Assembly (NCBI RefSeq): GCF_009193175.1
Contig: NZ_VUKE01000001.1
Location: 249,089 to 313,088, forward strand
Source of the DNA: Georgenia ruanii
GTDB lineage: Bacteria > Actinomycetota > Actinomycetes > Actinomycetales > Actinomycetaceae
Reading direction: 5' to 3'
Length of the DNA: 64,000 nucleotides
Part shown: piece after piece, positions 17,701 to 27,795 of the stretch
Layout of the letters: each line of letters opens with the position of its first letter
How positions within the stretch are numbered: position 1 is the first letter of the stretch
Made by a program: the position numbers and the translations under genes
Notes under the pieces: model-generated
The model's database searches: none
Seen by the model: only the letters and a program-made list of their open reading frames with translations
What the model was told of the DNA's origin: nothing

Positions 17701-20214
17701 ATGTTCAAGGTCTCCCTGCGCAGCCTCCTCGCGCACAAGCTGCGCCTGCTCCTCACCGTCCTGAGCGTGACGGTCGGCGTCGCCTTCGTCTCGGGCACCT
17801 TCGTGCTCTCCGACACGATGAGCAAGGCGTTCGACGAGCTCTACACCGGCCTGACCAAGGGCACCGACGTCGCGGTGCGCGCCAAGGCCGCCTACACCGA
17901 CATCACCACCCAGGGGCAGCTCCGCCCCCTCGACGACGACCTCCTCGACACCGTCGCCGACGTGCCCGGTGTGGCCGCGGTCGAGGGCAGCCTCACCGGC
18001 TTCGCCCTCGTCCTCGACAAGGACGGCGAGCCGATCCAGCCCGGCGGCGCCCCCACCCTCGGCGCCAACGCCCCGGCGAACCCGCTGCTCATGGGCAGCT
18101 TCTCCTACCGCTCCGGCGCGGCGCCCACCACCGCGGACGAGGTGGCGCTCGACGCCGCGACGGCCGAGAAGGCGGGCTTCGCCGTCGGCGACGACGTCAC
18201 GATCATCCTCGAGGGCGGCCCGAGGACCTTCACCCTCGCGGGCATCACCGGGTTCGGCGAGACCGACAGCCTGGCCGGGGCGACGATGGCCTCCTTCGAG
18301 ATGGCCACCGCCCAGGAGCTGCTCGGCAAGACCGGCAAGGTCGACCAGATCAACATCGCCGCCGCCGACGGCGTCGATCCCGACGACCTGCGCGCCGACG
18401 TCGCGGCCGTCCTGCCCGCCGGGACCGAGGCGCTGACCGGCGAGAAGCTCGCCGAGGAAGGCTCCGCCGCCGTCCGCGAGGGCCTGGGCGTGTTCACGAA
18501 GGTGCTCCTCGCCTTCGCCGGGGTCTCCCTCCTCGTCGGCTCGTTCGTCATCTGGAACACCTTCAACGTCATCGTCGCCCAGCGCCGCCGCGAGGTCGCG
18601 CTGCTGCGGGCCGTCGGCGCCAAGCGGAGCCAGGTGCTCGGCGGGCTGATCGTCGAGGCCGGCGTCATCGGCCTCGTCTCCTCCGGGCTGGGCCTGGCGG
18701 CCGGCGTCGGCCTCGCCGTCGGCATCCGCGAGCTGCTCGCCTTCGTGGGCATCGAGGTGCCGACCACCTCGGCGGCCGTCGAGCCGCGCACCATCATCGC
18801 CTCGCTCCTTGTCGGCGTCGTCGTCACCGTGATCGCCGCGGTGGTCCCGTCCCTGTCGGCCACCCGCGTCGCCCCGGTGGAGGCGCTGCGCGAGGCCCTG
18901 CCCACGGCCAGCAGCATCGGCACGGTGCGCCGCGTGGTCGGCGTCGTGCTGCTCCTCGCCGGGTTCGGCGGCCTCGTCGCCGCCGCGGCCGTGCGCGACC
19001 AGCCGATGCTCACCGCCGTCGCCGCCCTGGCCGCGTTCGCCGGCCTGGTCGCCGCCGGGCCGCTGCTCGCCCGCGGCATGGCGGGCCTGGCGGGCCACGG
19101 CCGGCAGGGCGGCGGGTGGCGCCTGGCCGCCCGCAACATCGCCCGCGCCCCGCAGCGGGCGGCGGCCACCGCCCTGGCGCTGACCATCGGGCTGACCGTG
19201 GTCTCCGCCGTCGCCGTGACGGCGGAGTCGGCCAAGGACTCCATCGAGGGCATGGTCGGGGGCGGCATGCGCTCGGACCTCATCCTCCAGCCGCTCGGCC
19301 AGGGCAGCGGCATCAGCCCCGAGGTGGTCGACGTGCTGCGCGAGCAGGACGACGTCGAGACCGTGGTGGAGCTGCGCTACTCCGGCGCCCGGGTGGAGGA
19401 CGCCAACACCTTCGTGGCGGGCGTGCCCGCCGCGGGCGTCGAGGAGGTCGCCGACCTGGGCATCGCCGATGGCTCGCTCGCCGACTTCCGCCCCGGGACC
19501 ATGCTGCTCGGCGTCGACCAGGCCAAGGCCTTCGGCCTCGCGCCCGGCGATCCCATCACGGTGACATTCCCCGAGACCGGCGCCGTCGATCTCACCGTGG
19601 CCGCCACCTTCGAGGCCGACGACCTCGTGGGGTCCGCCTACGTGCTCGAGCTCAGCGACTACGCCGCGAACGTCACCTCGCGGCTCGCCGCCTCGATCCT
19701 CGTCGCCACCACCGGCGACGGGAAGGAGTCGGTCGAGGACGCACTGAGCGGGTACCCGAACGTGGTGGTCAAGGACGCGGCCGACCTCACCGCGGACGCC
19801 CGCGCCCAGATCGACCAGATGCTCGGGATCATCACCGCGCTGCTCCTGCTCGCGGTCATCGTCGCCGTGCTCGGCATCGTGAACACGCTCATCCTCTCGG
19901 TGGTCGAGCGGACCCGGGAGCTGGGCCTCATGCGGGCGGTGGGTGCCACCAAGCGCCAGGTGCGTGCGGTGGTGCGCCGCGAGTCCGTGCTCATGGCCCT
20001 GCTCGGCGCCGTCACCGGCGTCGCCCTGGGCACTGCCGCCGGCGTCGCCCTGGCCCGGTCGCTGAGCGACTCGGGGATCACCTCGCTGAGCGTGCCCGTC
20101 CCCACGCTGGCGGTGTACCTCGTCGTGGCGGCCATCGTGGGCGTGCTCGCCGCGGTGGGTCCGGCGCGCCGGGCCAGCAAGGTCGACGTGCTGCGCGCGA
20201 TCACCGTCGAGTAG
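17701..20214 (+). CDS. FtsX-like ABC transporter permease
   Basis: Membrane subunit of the MacB-like exporter, 837 residues. Residues 15-37 form a first helix (LLLTVLSVTVGVAFVSGTFV), then a ~230-residue extracytoplasmic domain, then an FtsX domain of three helices with VAQRRREVALLRAVGAKRSQ (about 292-311). Two central helices follow, then a second extracytoplasmic domain, and a second FtsX domain ending the protein, again with VVERTRELGLMRAVGATKRQ. This duplicated layout is standard for actinobacterial exporters in which one chain carries both halves. Start ATG two bases after the ATPase stop, so coupled translation is expected. Confidence 0.94.
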   Translation: MFKVSLRSLLAHKLRLLLTVLSVTVGVAFVSGTFVLSDTMSKAFDELYTGLTKGTDVAVRAKAAYTDITTQGQLRPLDDDLLDTVADVPGVAAVEGSLTGFALVLDKDGEPIQPGGAPTLGANAPANPLLMGSFSYRSGAAPTTADEVALDAATAEKAGFAVGDDVTIILEGGPRTFTLAGITGFGETDSLAGATMASFEMATAQELLGKTGKVDQINIAAADGVDPDDLRADVAAVLPAGTEALTGEKLAEEGSAAVREGLGVFTKVLLAFAGVSLLVGSFVIWNTFNVIVAQRRREVALLRAVGAKRSQVLGGLIVEAGVIGLVSSGLGLAAGVGLAVGIRELLAFVGIEVPTTSAAVEPRTIIASLLVGVVVTVIAAVVPSLSATRVAPVEALREALPTASSIGTVRRVVGVVLLLAGFGGLVAAAAVRDQPMLTAVAALAAFAGLVAAGPLLARGMAGLAGHGRQGGGWRLAARNIARAPQRAAATALALTIGLTVVSAVAVTAESAKDSIEGMVGGGMRSDLILQPLGQGSGISPEVVDVLREQDDVETVVELRYSGARVEDANTFVAGVPAAGVEEVADLGIADGSLADFRPGTMLLGVDQAKAFGLAPGDPITVTFPETGAVDLTVAATFEADDLVGSAYVLELSDYAANVTSRLAASILVATTGDGKESVEDALSGYPNVVVKDAADLTADARAQIDQMLGIITALLLLAVIVAVLGIVNTLILSVVERTRELGLMRAVGATKRQVRAVVRRESVLMALLGAVTGVALGTAAGVALARSLSDSGITSLSVPVPTLAVYLVVAAIVGVLAAVGPARRASKVDVLRAITVE

Positions 20215-20222
20215 CACCCCGC

Positions 20223-20269
20223 ACGGCGACGACGGCGGGCCCGCACACGGGTGCCGCCGTCGTCGTCGT
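20223..20269. terminator. terminator-like hairpin after the exporter
   Basis: Arms 20223-20238 and 20254-20269 pair with one mismatch (gacgacggcgg core); the 15-base loop contains a further ccc/ggg mini-stem. It lies nine bases after the permease stop codon and has no T-run. Confidence 0.6.
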
Positions 20270-20343
20270 GCAGGACGACGACGGCCGCCCTCGGCCCGCG
20301 AGGCGACGTCGCGCCGGCCGCCGCGGCGCGATAGAAACAGGGG

Positions 20344-20880
20344 GTGAGCGAAATCGCGAGCGGCGACCTCGGCCCCTGGCTGTCGCCCGACGACCTGGCC
20401 ATGGTGCGCCGCAAGGTGCCCATCCTCTATATCGACGCGCTGCCGGTGCGGGTGGACTCCCACGGCGACCTCGAGGAGATCGGGCTGCTGCTGCGCGCGA
20501 CCGCGGCCGGCACGATCTCCCGCGCCCTGGTCTCCGGGCGGGTGCTGTTCCACGAGACGATCCGCGAGGCGCTGGCGCGCCACTTGGAGAAGGACCTCGG
20601 CCCGATGGCGCTGCCCCGGCTGCCGGTCTCACCGGTGCCCTACGCCGTCGGGGAGTACTTCCCCACGCCAGGCAGCCCGTTCTACGACCCGCGCCAGCAC
20701 GCCGTCTCGCTCGCCTACGTCGTCCCGGTGGTCGGGGACTGCCGGCCCAGCCACGACACCCTCGAGCTGACCTGGCTGACGCCCGCCGAGGCGCTCACGC
20801 CCGAGGTCATCGGGGACCTGAGCGAAGGACACGCGAGCCTGCTGCGGCAGGCCCTGGCCCACCTGGGGAGGTTGCGCTGA
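20344..20880 (+). CDS. Nudix-fold protein, DUF4916 type
   Basis: A 178-residue cytoplasmic protein. It fits the DUF4916 group: LSPDDLAMVRRKVPILYIDALPV at the N-terminus and a Nudix-box-like stretch from GRVLFHE to HLEKDLG near residues 61-82. In a working box this stretch would carry REUXEE; here the corresponding residues are RHLEKD, so two of the metal-binding glutamates are replaced and hydrolase activity is doubtful. The C-terminal LTWLTPAEAL is typical of Nudix folds. The GTG start follows aaacaggg. The stop overlaps the start of the DUF3054 gene by one base. Confidence 0.75.
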   Translation: MSEIASGDLGPWLSPDDLAMVRRKVPILYIDALPVRVDSHGDLEEIGLLLRATAAGTISRALVSGRVLFHETIREALARHLEKDLGPMALPRLPVSPVPYAVGEYFPTPGSPFYDPRQHAVSLAYVVPVVGDCRPSHDTLELTWLTPAEALTPEVIGDLSEGHASLLRQALAHLGRLR

Positions 20881-21284
20881 TGGAGACCGATCCGGAGCCC
20901 GTGGCCGACAGCGCCACCAACCCGTGGCGGTGGTTCGCGATCGACGTGGTGTGCGTGCTCGTCTTCGCGCTCGTCGGGATGCTCTCGCACGGCTCGCCGC
21001 TGTCCGGCTACCCCGGCACGGCGTGGCCCTTCGTCGTCGGGCTGGTGGTGGCGTGGATCATCCCCGGCACCCGGGACGTCCCGACCATCCTGTGGCCCAC
21101 CGGGGTCGTGGTCTGGGCCGTGACCACGGTGGTGGGCCTGGCCCTGCGGTGGGCCACCGGCGGCGGGGTGTCCGGCGCCTTCCCGGTGGTCACCGCCGTC
21201 GTGCTGGCCATCCTCCTCATCGGCTGGCGGGTGGTGCCCACGGTCCTCCAGCGCCGGCACGAGCGGCGCGCGCACTACCTCTGA
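20880..21284 (+). CDS. DUF3054 membrane protein
   Basis: A 134-residue integral membrane protein with four helices: FAIDVVCVLVFALVGMLSH, TAWPFVVGLVVAWIIPG, TGVVVWAVTTVVGLALRWA and FPVVTAVVLAILLIGWRVVP. The WRWFAIDVVCVLVFA, SH and GTAWPF blocks match DUF3054, a small family nearly confined to actinobacteria and archaea. Its ATG shares a base with the TGA of the Nudix-like gene, so the two are translationally coupled. Function unknown. A strong hairpin lies downstream between it and rdgB. Confidence 0.88.
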   Translation: METDPEPVADSATNPWRWFAIDVVCVLVFALVGMLSHGSPLSGYPGTAWPFVVGLVVAWIIPGTRDVPTILWPTGVVVWAVTTVVGLALRWATGGGVSGAFPVVTAVVLAILLIGWRVVPTVLQRRHERRAHYL

Positions 21285-21297
21285 GCCGCCCGGGCGA

Positions 21298-21329
21298 CGG
21301 GCCCGCGGACCACCCGGTCCGCGGGCCCG
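21298..21329. terminator. two-way terminator hairpin
   Basis: Perfect 14-bp stem, 21298-21311 with 21316-21329, loop accc, midway between the convergent DUF3054 and rdgB genes. Confidence 0.75.
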
Positions 21330-21337
21330 CCTCGCCT

Positions 21338-21960
21338 TCAGGCCAGCGCGGCGACGACGTGCGGGGCCAGCGCCCGGAACGCCTGGCCGCGGTGGCTGAT
21401 GGCGTTCTTCTCCTCGGCGCTGAGCTCGGCCGCGGAGCGCGTCTCCCCGGCGGGCTGCAGGATCGGGTCGTACCCGAAGCCGCCGGAGCCGCGCGGCGCG
21501 GTCAGCAGCACCCCGGGCATGAGCCCCTCTTCGACGACCTCGAGGCCCGCCGGCGTCACGAGCGCCGCCGCGCAGGCGAAGTGGGCGCCGCGGTGGCGGG
21601 CGGGCACGTCGGCGAGCTGAGCGAGGAGCAGCTCGAGGTTGCCCCGGTCGTCGCCGTGCCGGCCGGACCACCGGGCGGAGAACACCCCCGGGGCCCCGCC
21701 GAGGACGTCCACGCACAGCCCCGAGTCGTCGGCGACCGCGGGCAGCCCGGTCGCGGCGGCCAGCGCCCGGGCCTTGATGAGCGCGTTCTCGGCGAAGGTC
21801 ACCCCGTCCTCGACCGGCTCGGCGGCCCCGAGGTCCTTCGCCCCGACGACCGCGTCGGGGTCGAGCCCGGGCAGCTGCGGGGCGAGGATGTCGCGCAGCT
21901 CGCGCACCTTGTGGAGGTTGTGGGTGGCCAGCACCAGCCGGGTGCCCGCGGGGGCCGGCG

Positions 21961-21964
<4 letters not shown>
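21338..21964 (-). CDS. rdgB: RdgB/HAM1 non-canonical purine NTP pyrophosphatase
   Basis: House-cleaning enzyme that hydrolyses dITP, dXTP and related purine triphosphates to monophosphates, keeping them out of DNA and RNA. The 208-residue protein has the HAM1 pattern: [17 protein letters not shown] at the start, [35 protein letters not shown] and the final [10 protein letters not shown]. The GTG start overlaps the rph stop by 4 nt, and rph-rdgB is a widely conserved pair. Length and all signature motifs are intact. Confidence 0.95.
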
Positions 21965-22740
<776 letters not shown>

Positions 22741-22790
22741 GGCACCGAGGCTACCCGGACCCTCCGACACCCCCGGCGGCGCGTTGTTCT

Positions 22791-22819
22791 TTAGGGCCCC
22801 TATCTATTAGGCTCCCTAA
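22791..22819. promoter_or_regulatory. MarR operator (29-bp nested dyad)
   Basis: A symmetric dyad with outer arms ttaggg (22791-22796) and ccctaa (22814-22819) and inner arms ccta (22799-22802) and tagg (22808-22811) lies immediately before the MarR start codon at 22822. It overlaps the likely -10 region, so binding would block transcription of marR and the MFS gene. Confidence 0.75.
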
Positions 22820-22821
22820 CG

Positions 22822-23322
22822 ATGTCTGAGCCCCAACCTGACGAGCTGCTGCGCCTCGCGGACCAGTTCCGCGCCGTGCTGCGCGACGCCGCCTTCCTCA
22901 TGCGCTCGCTCGACGTCGACAGCGGCGTGTCATCCTCGCACCTGACGATGCTCAACCTGCTCGCCGCGGGCCCCCAGCGGGTCAACGTCGTGGCGCGCCA
23001 CCTCGGGATCAAGGTGCCCAGCGCGACGGAGCAGATCATCCGTCTCGAGAAGGCGGGCCACGTCCACCGCTCCCCCGACCCCTCGGACGCGCGGGCGGTG
23101 CTGGTGCGCCTGAGCGCCGCCGGCGACGAGGTACGGGCGCGGGAGAACCGCCGGCGCAACGAGGCGCTGGCCGTCGAGCTCGGCCGGCTTCCGGCGGCCG
23201 ACCGGGACGCCATCGCGGCGGCCCTGCGGGCGCTCGAGCGGTTCGACGTCTCCCTGGGACAGAGCCTGCGGGCAGGACCCGGTCGCGAGCGGACGACAGA
23301 GGCAGGAACGACCGAGAGATGA
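22822..23322 (+). CDS. MarR-family transcriptional regulator
   Basis: A 166-residue winged-helix repressor, probably sensing a toxic or phenolic ligand and controlling the MFS gene that it overlaps by 4 nt. Winged helix: SSHLTMLNLLAAGPQRVNVV, ARHLGIKVPSATEQIIRLEK, then HVHRSPDPSDARAVLVRLSAAG, which is the usual wing (DxRxxxVxLT). No Shine-Dalgarno sequence precedes the ATG; the bases before it are the operator dyad, so a leaderless or nearly leaderless transcript is likely. Residues 150-166 are hydrophilic and poorly conserved. Confidence 0.93.
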   Translation: MSEPQPDELLRLADQFRAVLRDAAFLMRSLDVDSGVSSSHLTMLNLLAAGPQRVNVVARHLGIKVPSATEQIIRLEKAGHVHRSPDPSDARAVLVRLSAAGDEVRARENRRRNEALAVELGRLPAADRDAIAAALRALERFDVSLGQSLRAGPGRERTTEAGTTER

Positions 23323-24629
23323 AGGACGGCACGGTGGGAACCCTGAACGGCACGGAGGTCGACGACCAGGCGGCGAGGTCGGTCGTCGAGACGCGGACCG
23401 CGGCCGGCGCGAACGCGACCGGCACGAACGCGACCGGCACGATCGGCGAGCAGGAGAAGGCCTCGCTGCGCAGGCAGCCCAAGGCGGTGTGGGCGACGGC
23501 GCTGGCCGCCGCCTTCGCCTTCATGGGGATCGGCCTGGTCGACCCGATCCTGCCGGCGATCGCGGCGAACCTCGACGCCAGCCCCAGCCAGGTGTCCCTG
23601 CTGTTCACGAGCTACTTCACGGTGAACGCCTTCGCGATGCTCCTCACCGGGTTCGTCTCCACCCGCATCGGCGGCAAGCGGACGCTGCTGGTCGGGCTGG
23701 CCGTCATCGTGGTCTTCGCGACCCTGGCCGGGACGTCCGACCACGTCAACGCCCTCGTCGGCTTCCGCGCCGGCTGGGGACTGGGCAACGCGCTGTTCGT
23801 CGCCACCGCGCTGGCCGTGATCGTCGGGGTGGCCAGCGGCGGCGCCTCGACGGCGATCATCCTCTACGAGGCCGCGATCGGCGTGGGCATGGCGCTCGGC
23901 CCGCTGCTCGGCGCCCTGCTGGGCGGGTGGCAGTGGCGCGCCCCGTTCTTCGGCACCGCCACGCTCATGGCCGCGGCATTCATTGCCCTCCTCGCCCTGC
24001 TCCCCACGATGCCGGCGCCGGCGAGGCGGACCCGGTTGCGCGACCCGCTGCTGGCTCTCGGGCACAGGGGGCTGCGCACCGTCGCGGGCAGCGCGATCTT
24101 CTACAACTACGGCTTCTTCACGATCCTCGCCTTCACCCCGTTCGTGCTCGGCATGGACGCCTACGGCATCGGCGCGGTGTTCGTGGGCTGGGGCGTCATG
24201 GTGGCGATCTTCTCGGTGATCGTCGCCCCGCGGCTCCAGTCACGCCTCGGCACGGTGCGCACCCTCGCCGCGGTCCTCGTGCTCCTCGCGCTGGTCATGG
24301 TCGGGTACGCGGCCGCGGCCGGCCGGTCGGTCGGGGTCGTCGTCGCCCTGACCATCTTCTCCGGGGCGCTGCTCGGCGTGAACAACACGCTGTACACCGA
24401 GCTCGCCATGTCCGTCTCCGACGCCCCGCGGCCCGTGGCGTCGGCCGGGTACAACTTCATGCGGTGGCTCGGCGGCGCCGTCGCGCCCTTCGCCGCCACC
24501 AAGATCGGCGAGGTGTTCGGCGCGCCGGTCACCTACCTGGTCACCGCGGTCCTCGTGCTGGTGGGGACGGCGATCGTGCTCGGCGGCCGGCGCTACCTCA
24601 GCGCGCACGCGCCCGCGCCGCTGAGCTAG
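23319..24629 (+). CDS. MFS transporter (drug/proton antiporter type)
   Basis: A 436-residue major facilitator with about 12 helices after a ~45-residue hydrophilic N-terminus rich in Thr/Gly/Asn repeats (NATGTNATGT). The first helix region (AAFAFMGIGLVDPILPAIAA) and the loop TGFVSTRIGGKRTLLVGL (motif A) place it with Bcr/EmrD-like 12-TM drug exporters. It is co-transcribed with the MarR gene (ATGA overlap), the usual arrangement of a repressor with its efflux pump. Substrate cannot be stated. Confidence 0.9.
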   Translation: MKDGTVGTLNGTEVDDQAARSVVETRTAAGANATGTNATGTIGEQEKASLRRQPKAVWATALAAAFAFMGIGLVDPILPAIAANLDASPSQVSLLFTSYFTVNAFAMLLTGFVSTRIGGKRTLLVGLAVIVVFATLAGTSDHVNALVGFRAGWGLGNALFVATALAVIVGVASGGASTAIILYEAAIGVGMALGPLLGALLGGWQWRAPFFGTATLMAAAFIALLALLPTMPAPARRTRLRDPLLALGHRGLRTVAGSAIFYNYGFFTILAFTPFVLGMDAYGIGAVFVGWGVMVAIFSVIVAPRLQSRLGTVRTLAAVLVLLALVMVGYAAAAGRSVGVVVALTIFSGALLGVNNTLYTELAMSVSDAPRPVASAGYNFMRWLGGAVAPFAATKIGEVFGAPVTYLVTAVLVLVGTAIVLGGRRYLSAHAPAPLS

Positions 24630-24661
24630 TCGCTCGGCTCGATCTCGACGGGCGTTCACGA

Positions 24662-24699
24662 CGACGGCGCCACCTCCGCGACCGGAGGTGGCGCCGTCG
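24662..24699. terminator. two-way terminator hairpin
   Basis: Perfect 17-bp stem, 24662-24678 with 24683-24699, loop cgac, between the convergent MFS and ppc genes. Confidence 0.75.
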
Positions 24700-24736
24700 G
24701 GCACGTCGCGTCAGGCACGTGGCGCGCCCCCGGGGC

Positions 24737-27445
24737 TCACCCGGTGTTCTGCAGGCCGGCGGCGACGCCCTTGAGGGTGAGCAGCAGCAGCCGCTGCTGG
24801 TCCTCGACCTCGGTCTCGCTCAGCTCGCGCGAGGAGTCGCGCAGCACCCGCAGGGCGCGCAGCTGCAGCAGGGACAGCGCGTCGACGTAGGGGTTGCGCA
24901 GCTGGACGGCGCGGCCGAGCACCCGGTGCCCCTCGAGCAGCCGGACGTGGTCGGTGATGGCCAGCACCCACTTCGTCGTCAGGTCGAGCTCGGCGAGGAC
25001 CTGCTCGGCCAGGTCGGGCCGGTCCCCCAGCTCGAGGTAGCTGCGGGCGATGCGCGGGTCGGTCTTGGCCAGCGACATCTCGACGTTGTCGATCATCGTG
25101 CCGAAGAGGGGCCATTCGGCGTAGGCGGTGCGCAGCAGGTCGAGGTCGTCGACCTCCTCCAGCGCCGAGCCGAGCCCGTACCAGCCGGTGAGGTTGATCC
25201 GGGCCTGGGTCCAGGCGAAGTTCCACGGGATGGCCCGCAGGTCCTCCAGCGACTCCACGCTCAGCCCGCGGCGGGACGGGCGCGAGCCGATGGCGAGCAG
25301 CCCGATCTCCTCCTGCGGGGTGACCTCGGCGAACCACGGGGCGAAGCCGTCGGCGTGGATGAGCGAGAAGAACCGCTCGCGGGAGGTGGCGTCGAGGTGC
25401 TCGGCCAGCCCGGCGTAGCGGCGGGCCGCCTCGGCGTTGCGCCGCTCGGTCGACGGCGCCGAGGCCATGAGGGTCGCCGCCGCGACCTGCTCGATGTGCC
25501 GGACGGCGATGTCGGGGTTGCCGTAGCGGGCGTTGATGACCTCGCCCTGCTCGGTGACCTTGAACCGCAGGTCCACCGAGTGCGGCGGCTGGGCGAGGAT
25601 CGCGCGGTTGGCCGGGCCGCCGCCGCGGCCCAGCGCCCCGCCGCGTCCGTGGAACTGGGTGAGGCGGATGTCGTTGGCCTCGGCCCACTCCGCGATGCGC
25701 TGCTGCGCCTCGTACAGGGCCAGGGTCGCGGAGACCGGGCCGACGTCCTTGGCGGAGTCGGAGTAGCCGAGCATGATCTCGACCTTCCGGCCGGTCTGCT
25801 CCAGCCGGCGCTGCACCCAGGGCAGGCCGAGCATCTCGTCGAGGATGCGCGGGGCGGCCTGGAGGTCCTCGAAGGTCTCGAACAGCGGGATGACGTCGAG
25901 CACGGGTGCCTGCCCGGGGCCGAGCGCCCGCTCGGCGAGGGTGTAGACGTCGGCGAGGTGCTGCGCGGACTTGGTGAAGGAGACGATGTACCGCCGGCAC
26001 GCCTCGACGCCGTGGCGGGCCTGGACGGCCGCGATGGCCCGGAAGGTCTCGAGGACCTCCTCGGGCGGGACCGCCGGGGCGGTCACCGAGGCCGGGTCGT
26101 CCAGCCACGCCAGGGTCTGCGCGTGCACCTTGGAGTGCTGGCGTACCTCCAGCTCGGACAGGTTGAAGCCGAAGGTCTCCACCCGCCAGATGAGCTCCTG
26201 GAGGTTGCCGTAGGCGGCCCGGGTGGCCCCGGCGGCCGCCAGCGAGTCCTGGACGACGCCGAGGTCGGCGCGCAGGTCGTCGGCGCCGGCGTAGGCGAGG
26301 TCGGCGTCGCGGCGGCGGGTGGCGGCGACGCGCTCGGCGACGACGAGGAGCACCTGGCGGTGGGTCTCGCCCGGTGAGTGCGCGGCGGCCTGGGCGGCGA
26401 GCTCCGGGGAGAGCTGGCGCTGGCGGGCCCACAAGGCGGTGAGATCGGCGCTGGGCGGGGTGAACCGGTCGTCCAGGGTCAGCTCGAGCGCCACCTCGCG
26501 GGCCACCCGCTCGAGTGCAGTGAGGATCCGGTCGGAGGCCTGCGCGGCGGCCTGGCGGGTGATGGTGGCGGTGACGTTGGGGTTGCCGTCCCGGTCCCCG
26601 CCGATCCAGGTGCCCAGGCGCGCGAACGCCGGGGCCAGGGGCGCGCGGCGGCCGCGGTCCTCCCCCAGCAGCCAGTCGTCCAGGCGGCGGTAGACCCGGG
26701 TGAACACGTCGAAGAGCGAGGTGTCGAAGACCGCCAGCGAGGTGCGCACCTCGTCCAGCGGGGACGGGTTGGACGGGCGCAGCTGGGCGGTGCGCCACAG
26801 GTTGTCGATCTCGGCCAGCAGCTGACGACGGTTCTCCTCCAGCGCGCCCGGCCCCCAGCGCGGGTCGTCGCGCTCGGACATCAGCTCGGTGATGCGCCGG
26901 ATGCTGCTCGCCACGGCGTTGCGCCGCGCCTCCGTCGGGTGGGCGGTGAGGACGGGGTGGAACCGCAGGCCCGCCAGGCGGCGCCGGGCCTCCTCCTCGC
27001 CGACCTCGGCGGCCAGGTGGGTCAGCGCGGCGGCCACCGAGTCCGACGGGCGCTGCTCGGTCAGCGACACCTCGCCCTCGCGGGCCCGCAGCGTGCGCAC
27101 CCGGTGCAGCTCCTCGGCGAGGTTGGTCAGGTGGAAGTAGCACGTGAAGGCGCGGGCGACCTCCTCGGCCCGCTCGGTGGTGAAGGACTCCACGACCTCC
27201 GCGGCCGCGGCGAGCTGCTCGCCGCCGGGCTCCTCGAGGGCCGCGATGGCCAGCGCCCGGAGCCTCTCGACGTCCTCGTACAGCCCGGGGCGGCCGTACT
27301 CCCGCAGCACCTCGCCCAGCAGACCCCCGAGCAGGCGCACGTCCCGGCGCATCGCCTCGGGTATCTCGTGCCGGGCGGCCCCACGGGAGCTCTCGGCGGC
27401 CGGCGCGGAGGGCGCGGGTGCGGACGTGGGGTCAACCTCGCTCAT
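24737..27445 (-). CDS. ppc: phosphoenolpyruvate carboxylase
   Basis: Anaplerotic enzyme: PEP + bicarbonate to oxaloacetate + phosphate, feeding the TCA cycle. The 902-residue protein matches bacterial PEPC in length. Key motifs: FHPVLTAHPTEARR with the catalytic histidine, GGDRDGNPNVT, LGYSDSAKDVG and FHGRGGALGRGGGP, and the C-terminal LRNPYVDALSLLQL and LKGVAAGLQNTG, whose last residues close the active site. ATG at 27445 is taken as start. It interrupts the run of RNA and cell-wall genes (murI, MBL, rph, rdgB) that are adjacent in many related genomes. Confidence 0.97.
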   Translation of the reverse strand: MSEVDPTSAPAPSAPAAESSRGAARHEIPEAMRRDVRLLGGLLGEVLREYGRPGLYEDVERLRALAIAALEEPGGEQLAAAAEVVESFTTERAEEVARAFTCYFHLTNLAEELHRVRTLRAREGEVSLTEQRPSDSVAAALTHLAAEVGEEEARRRLAGLRFHPVLTAHPTEARRNAVASSIRRITELMSERDDPRWGPGALEENRRQLLAEIDNLWRTAQLRPSNPSPLDEVRTSLAVFDTSLFDVFTRVYRRLDDWLLGEDRGRRAPLAPAFARLGTWIGGDRDGNPNVTATITRQAAAQASDRILTALERVAREVALELTLDDRFTPPSADLTALWARQRQLSPELAAQAAAHSPGETHRQVLLVVAERVAATRRRDADLAYAGADDLRADLGVVQDSLAAAGATRAAYGNLQELIWRVETFGFNLSELEVRQHSKVHAQTLAWLDDPASVTAPAVPPEEVLETFRAIAAVQARHGVEACRRYIVSFTKSAQHLADVYTLAERALGPGQAPVLDVIPLFETFEDLQAAPRILDEMLGLPWVQRRLEQTGRKVEIMLGYSDSAKDVGPVSATLALYEAQQRIAEWAEANDIRLTQFHGRGGALGRGGGPANRAILAQPPHSVDLRFKVTEQGEVINARYGNPDIAVRHIEQVAAATLMASAPSTERRNAEAARRYAGLAEHLDATSRERFFSLIHADGFAPWFAEVTPQEEIGLLAIGSRPSRRGLSVESLEDLRAIPWNFAWTQARINLTGWYGLGSALEEVDDLDLLRTAYAEWPLFGTMIDNVEMSLAKTDPRIARSYLELGDRPDLAEQVLAELDLTTKWVLAITDHVRLLEGHRVLGRAVQLRNPYVDALSLLQLRALRVLRDSSRELSETEVEDQQRLLLLTLKGVAAGLQNTG

Positions 27446-27795
27446 GCCCGCCAGGCTACCCACGCCCGGCCGGCCCCGGTCGGCCGGGCCGGCGGCTGGA
27501 CCGGGGCGGCGGTCCGCGTCGGCGCCGCCCCACGGCCGTCCCGGCGACCGGCCGGGGAGGCGTCGCGGCGTCGTCGACCAGGACGCCCGCGCTCCGCGCC
27601 CGACCCGGGCAGGACCGCGGTTTCCCCCGGATCGCCGGGGCGCCGTGCCCTGGACGGCCCGAGGATCCCCGGGCCGAGGAGGCCGCCCTGGTCCGGGCCG
27701 CGCCGGGCGTCGGCCACGACACGTCGCGGTCGCGCGTGCGGGGTGGAGTGTGATGCGTCCCTCGTCGACGCCCGGGGTGTGAGCCCGGGCAGGGC
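27446..27795. other. intergenic region, 350 bases
   Basis: Between ppc and the MBL gene, both on the minus strand. It is very GC-rich with many cgg/ccg runs. I see no gene, tRNA, clear promoter or convincing long hairpin. The promoter of ppc must lie in its left part. Confidence 0.5.
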
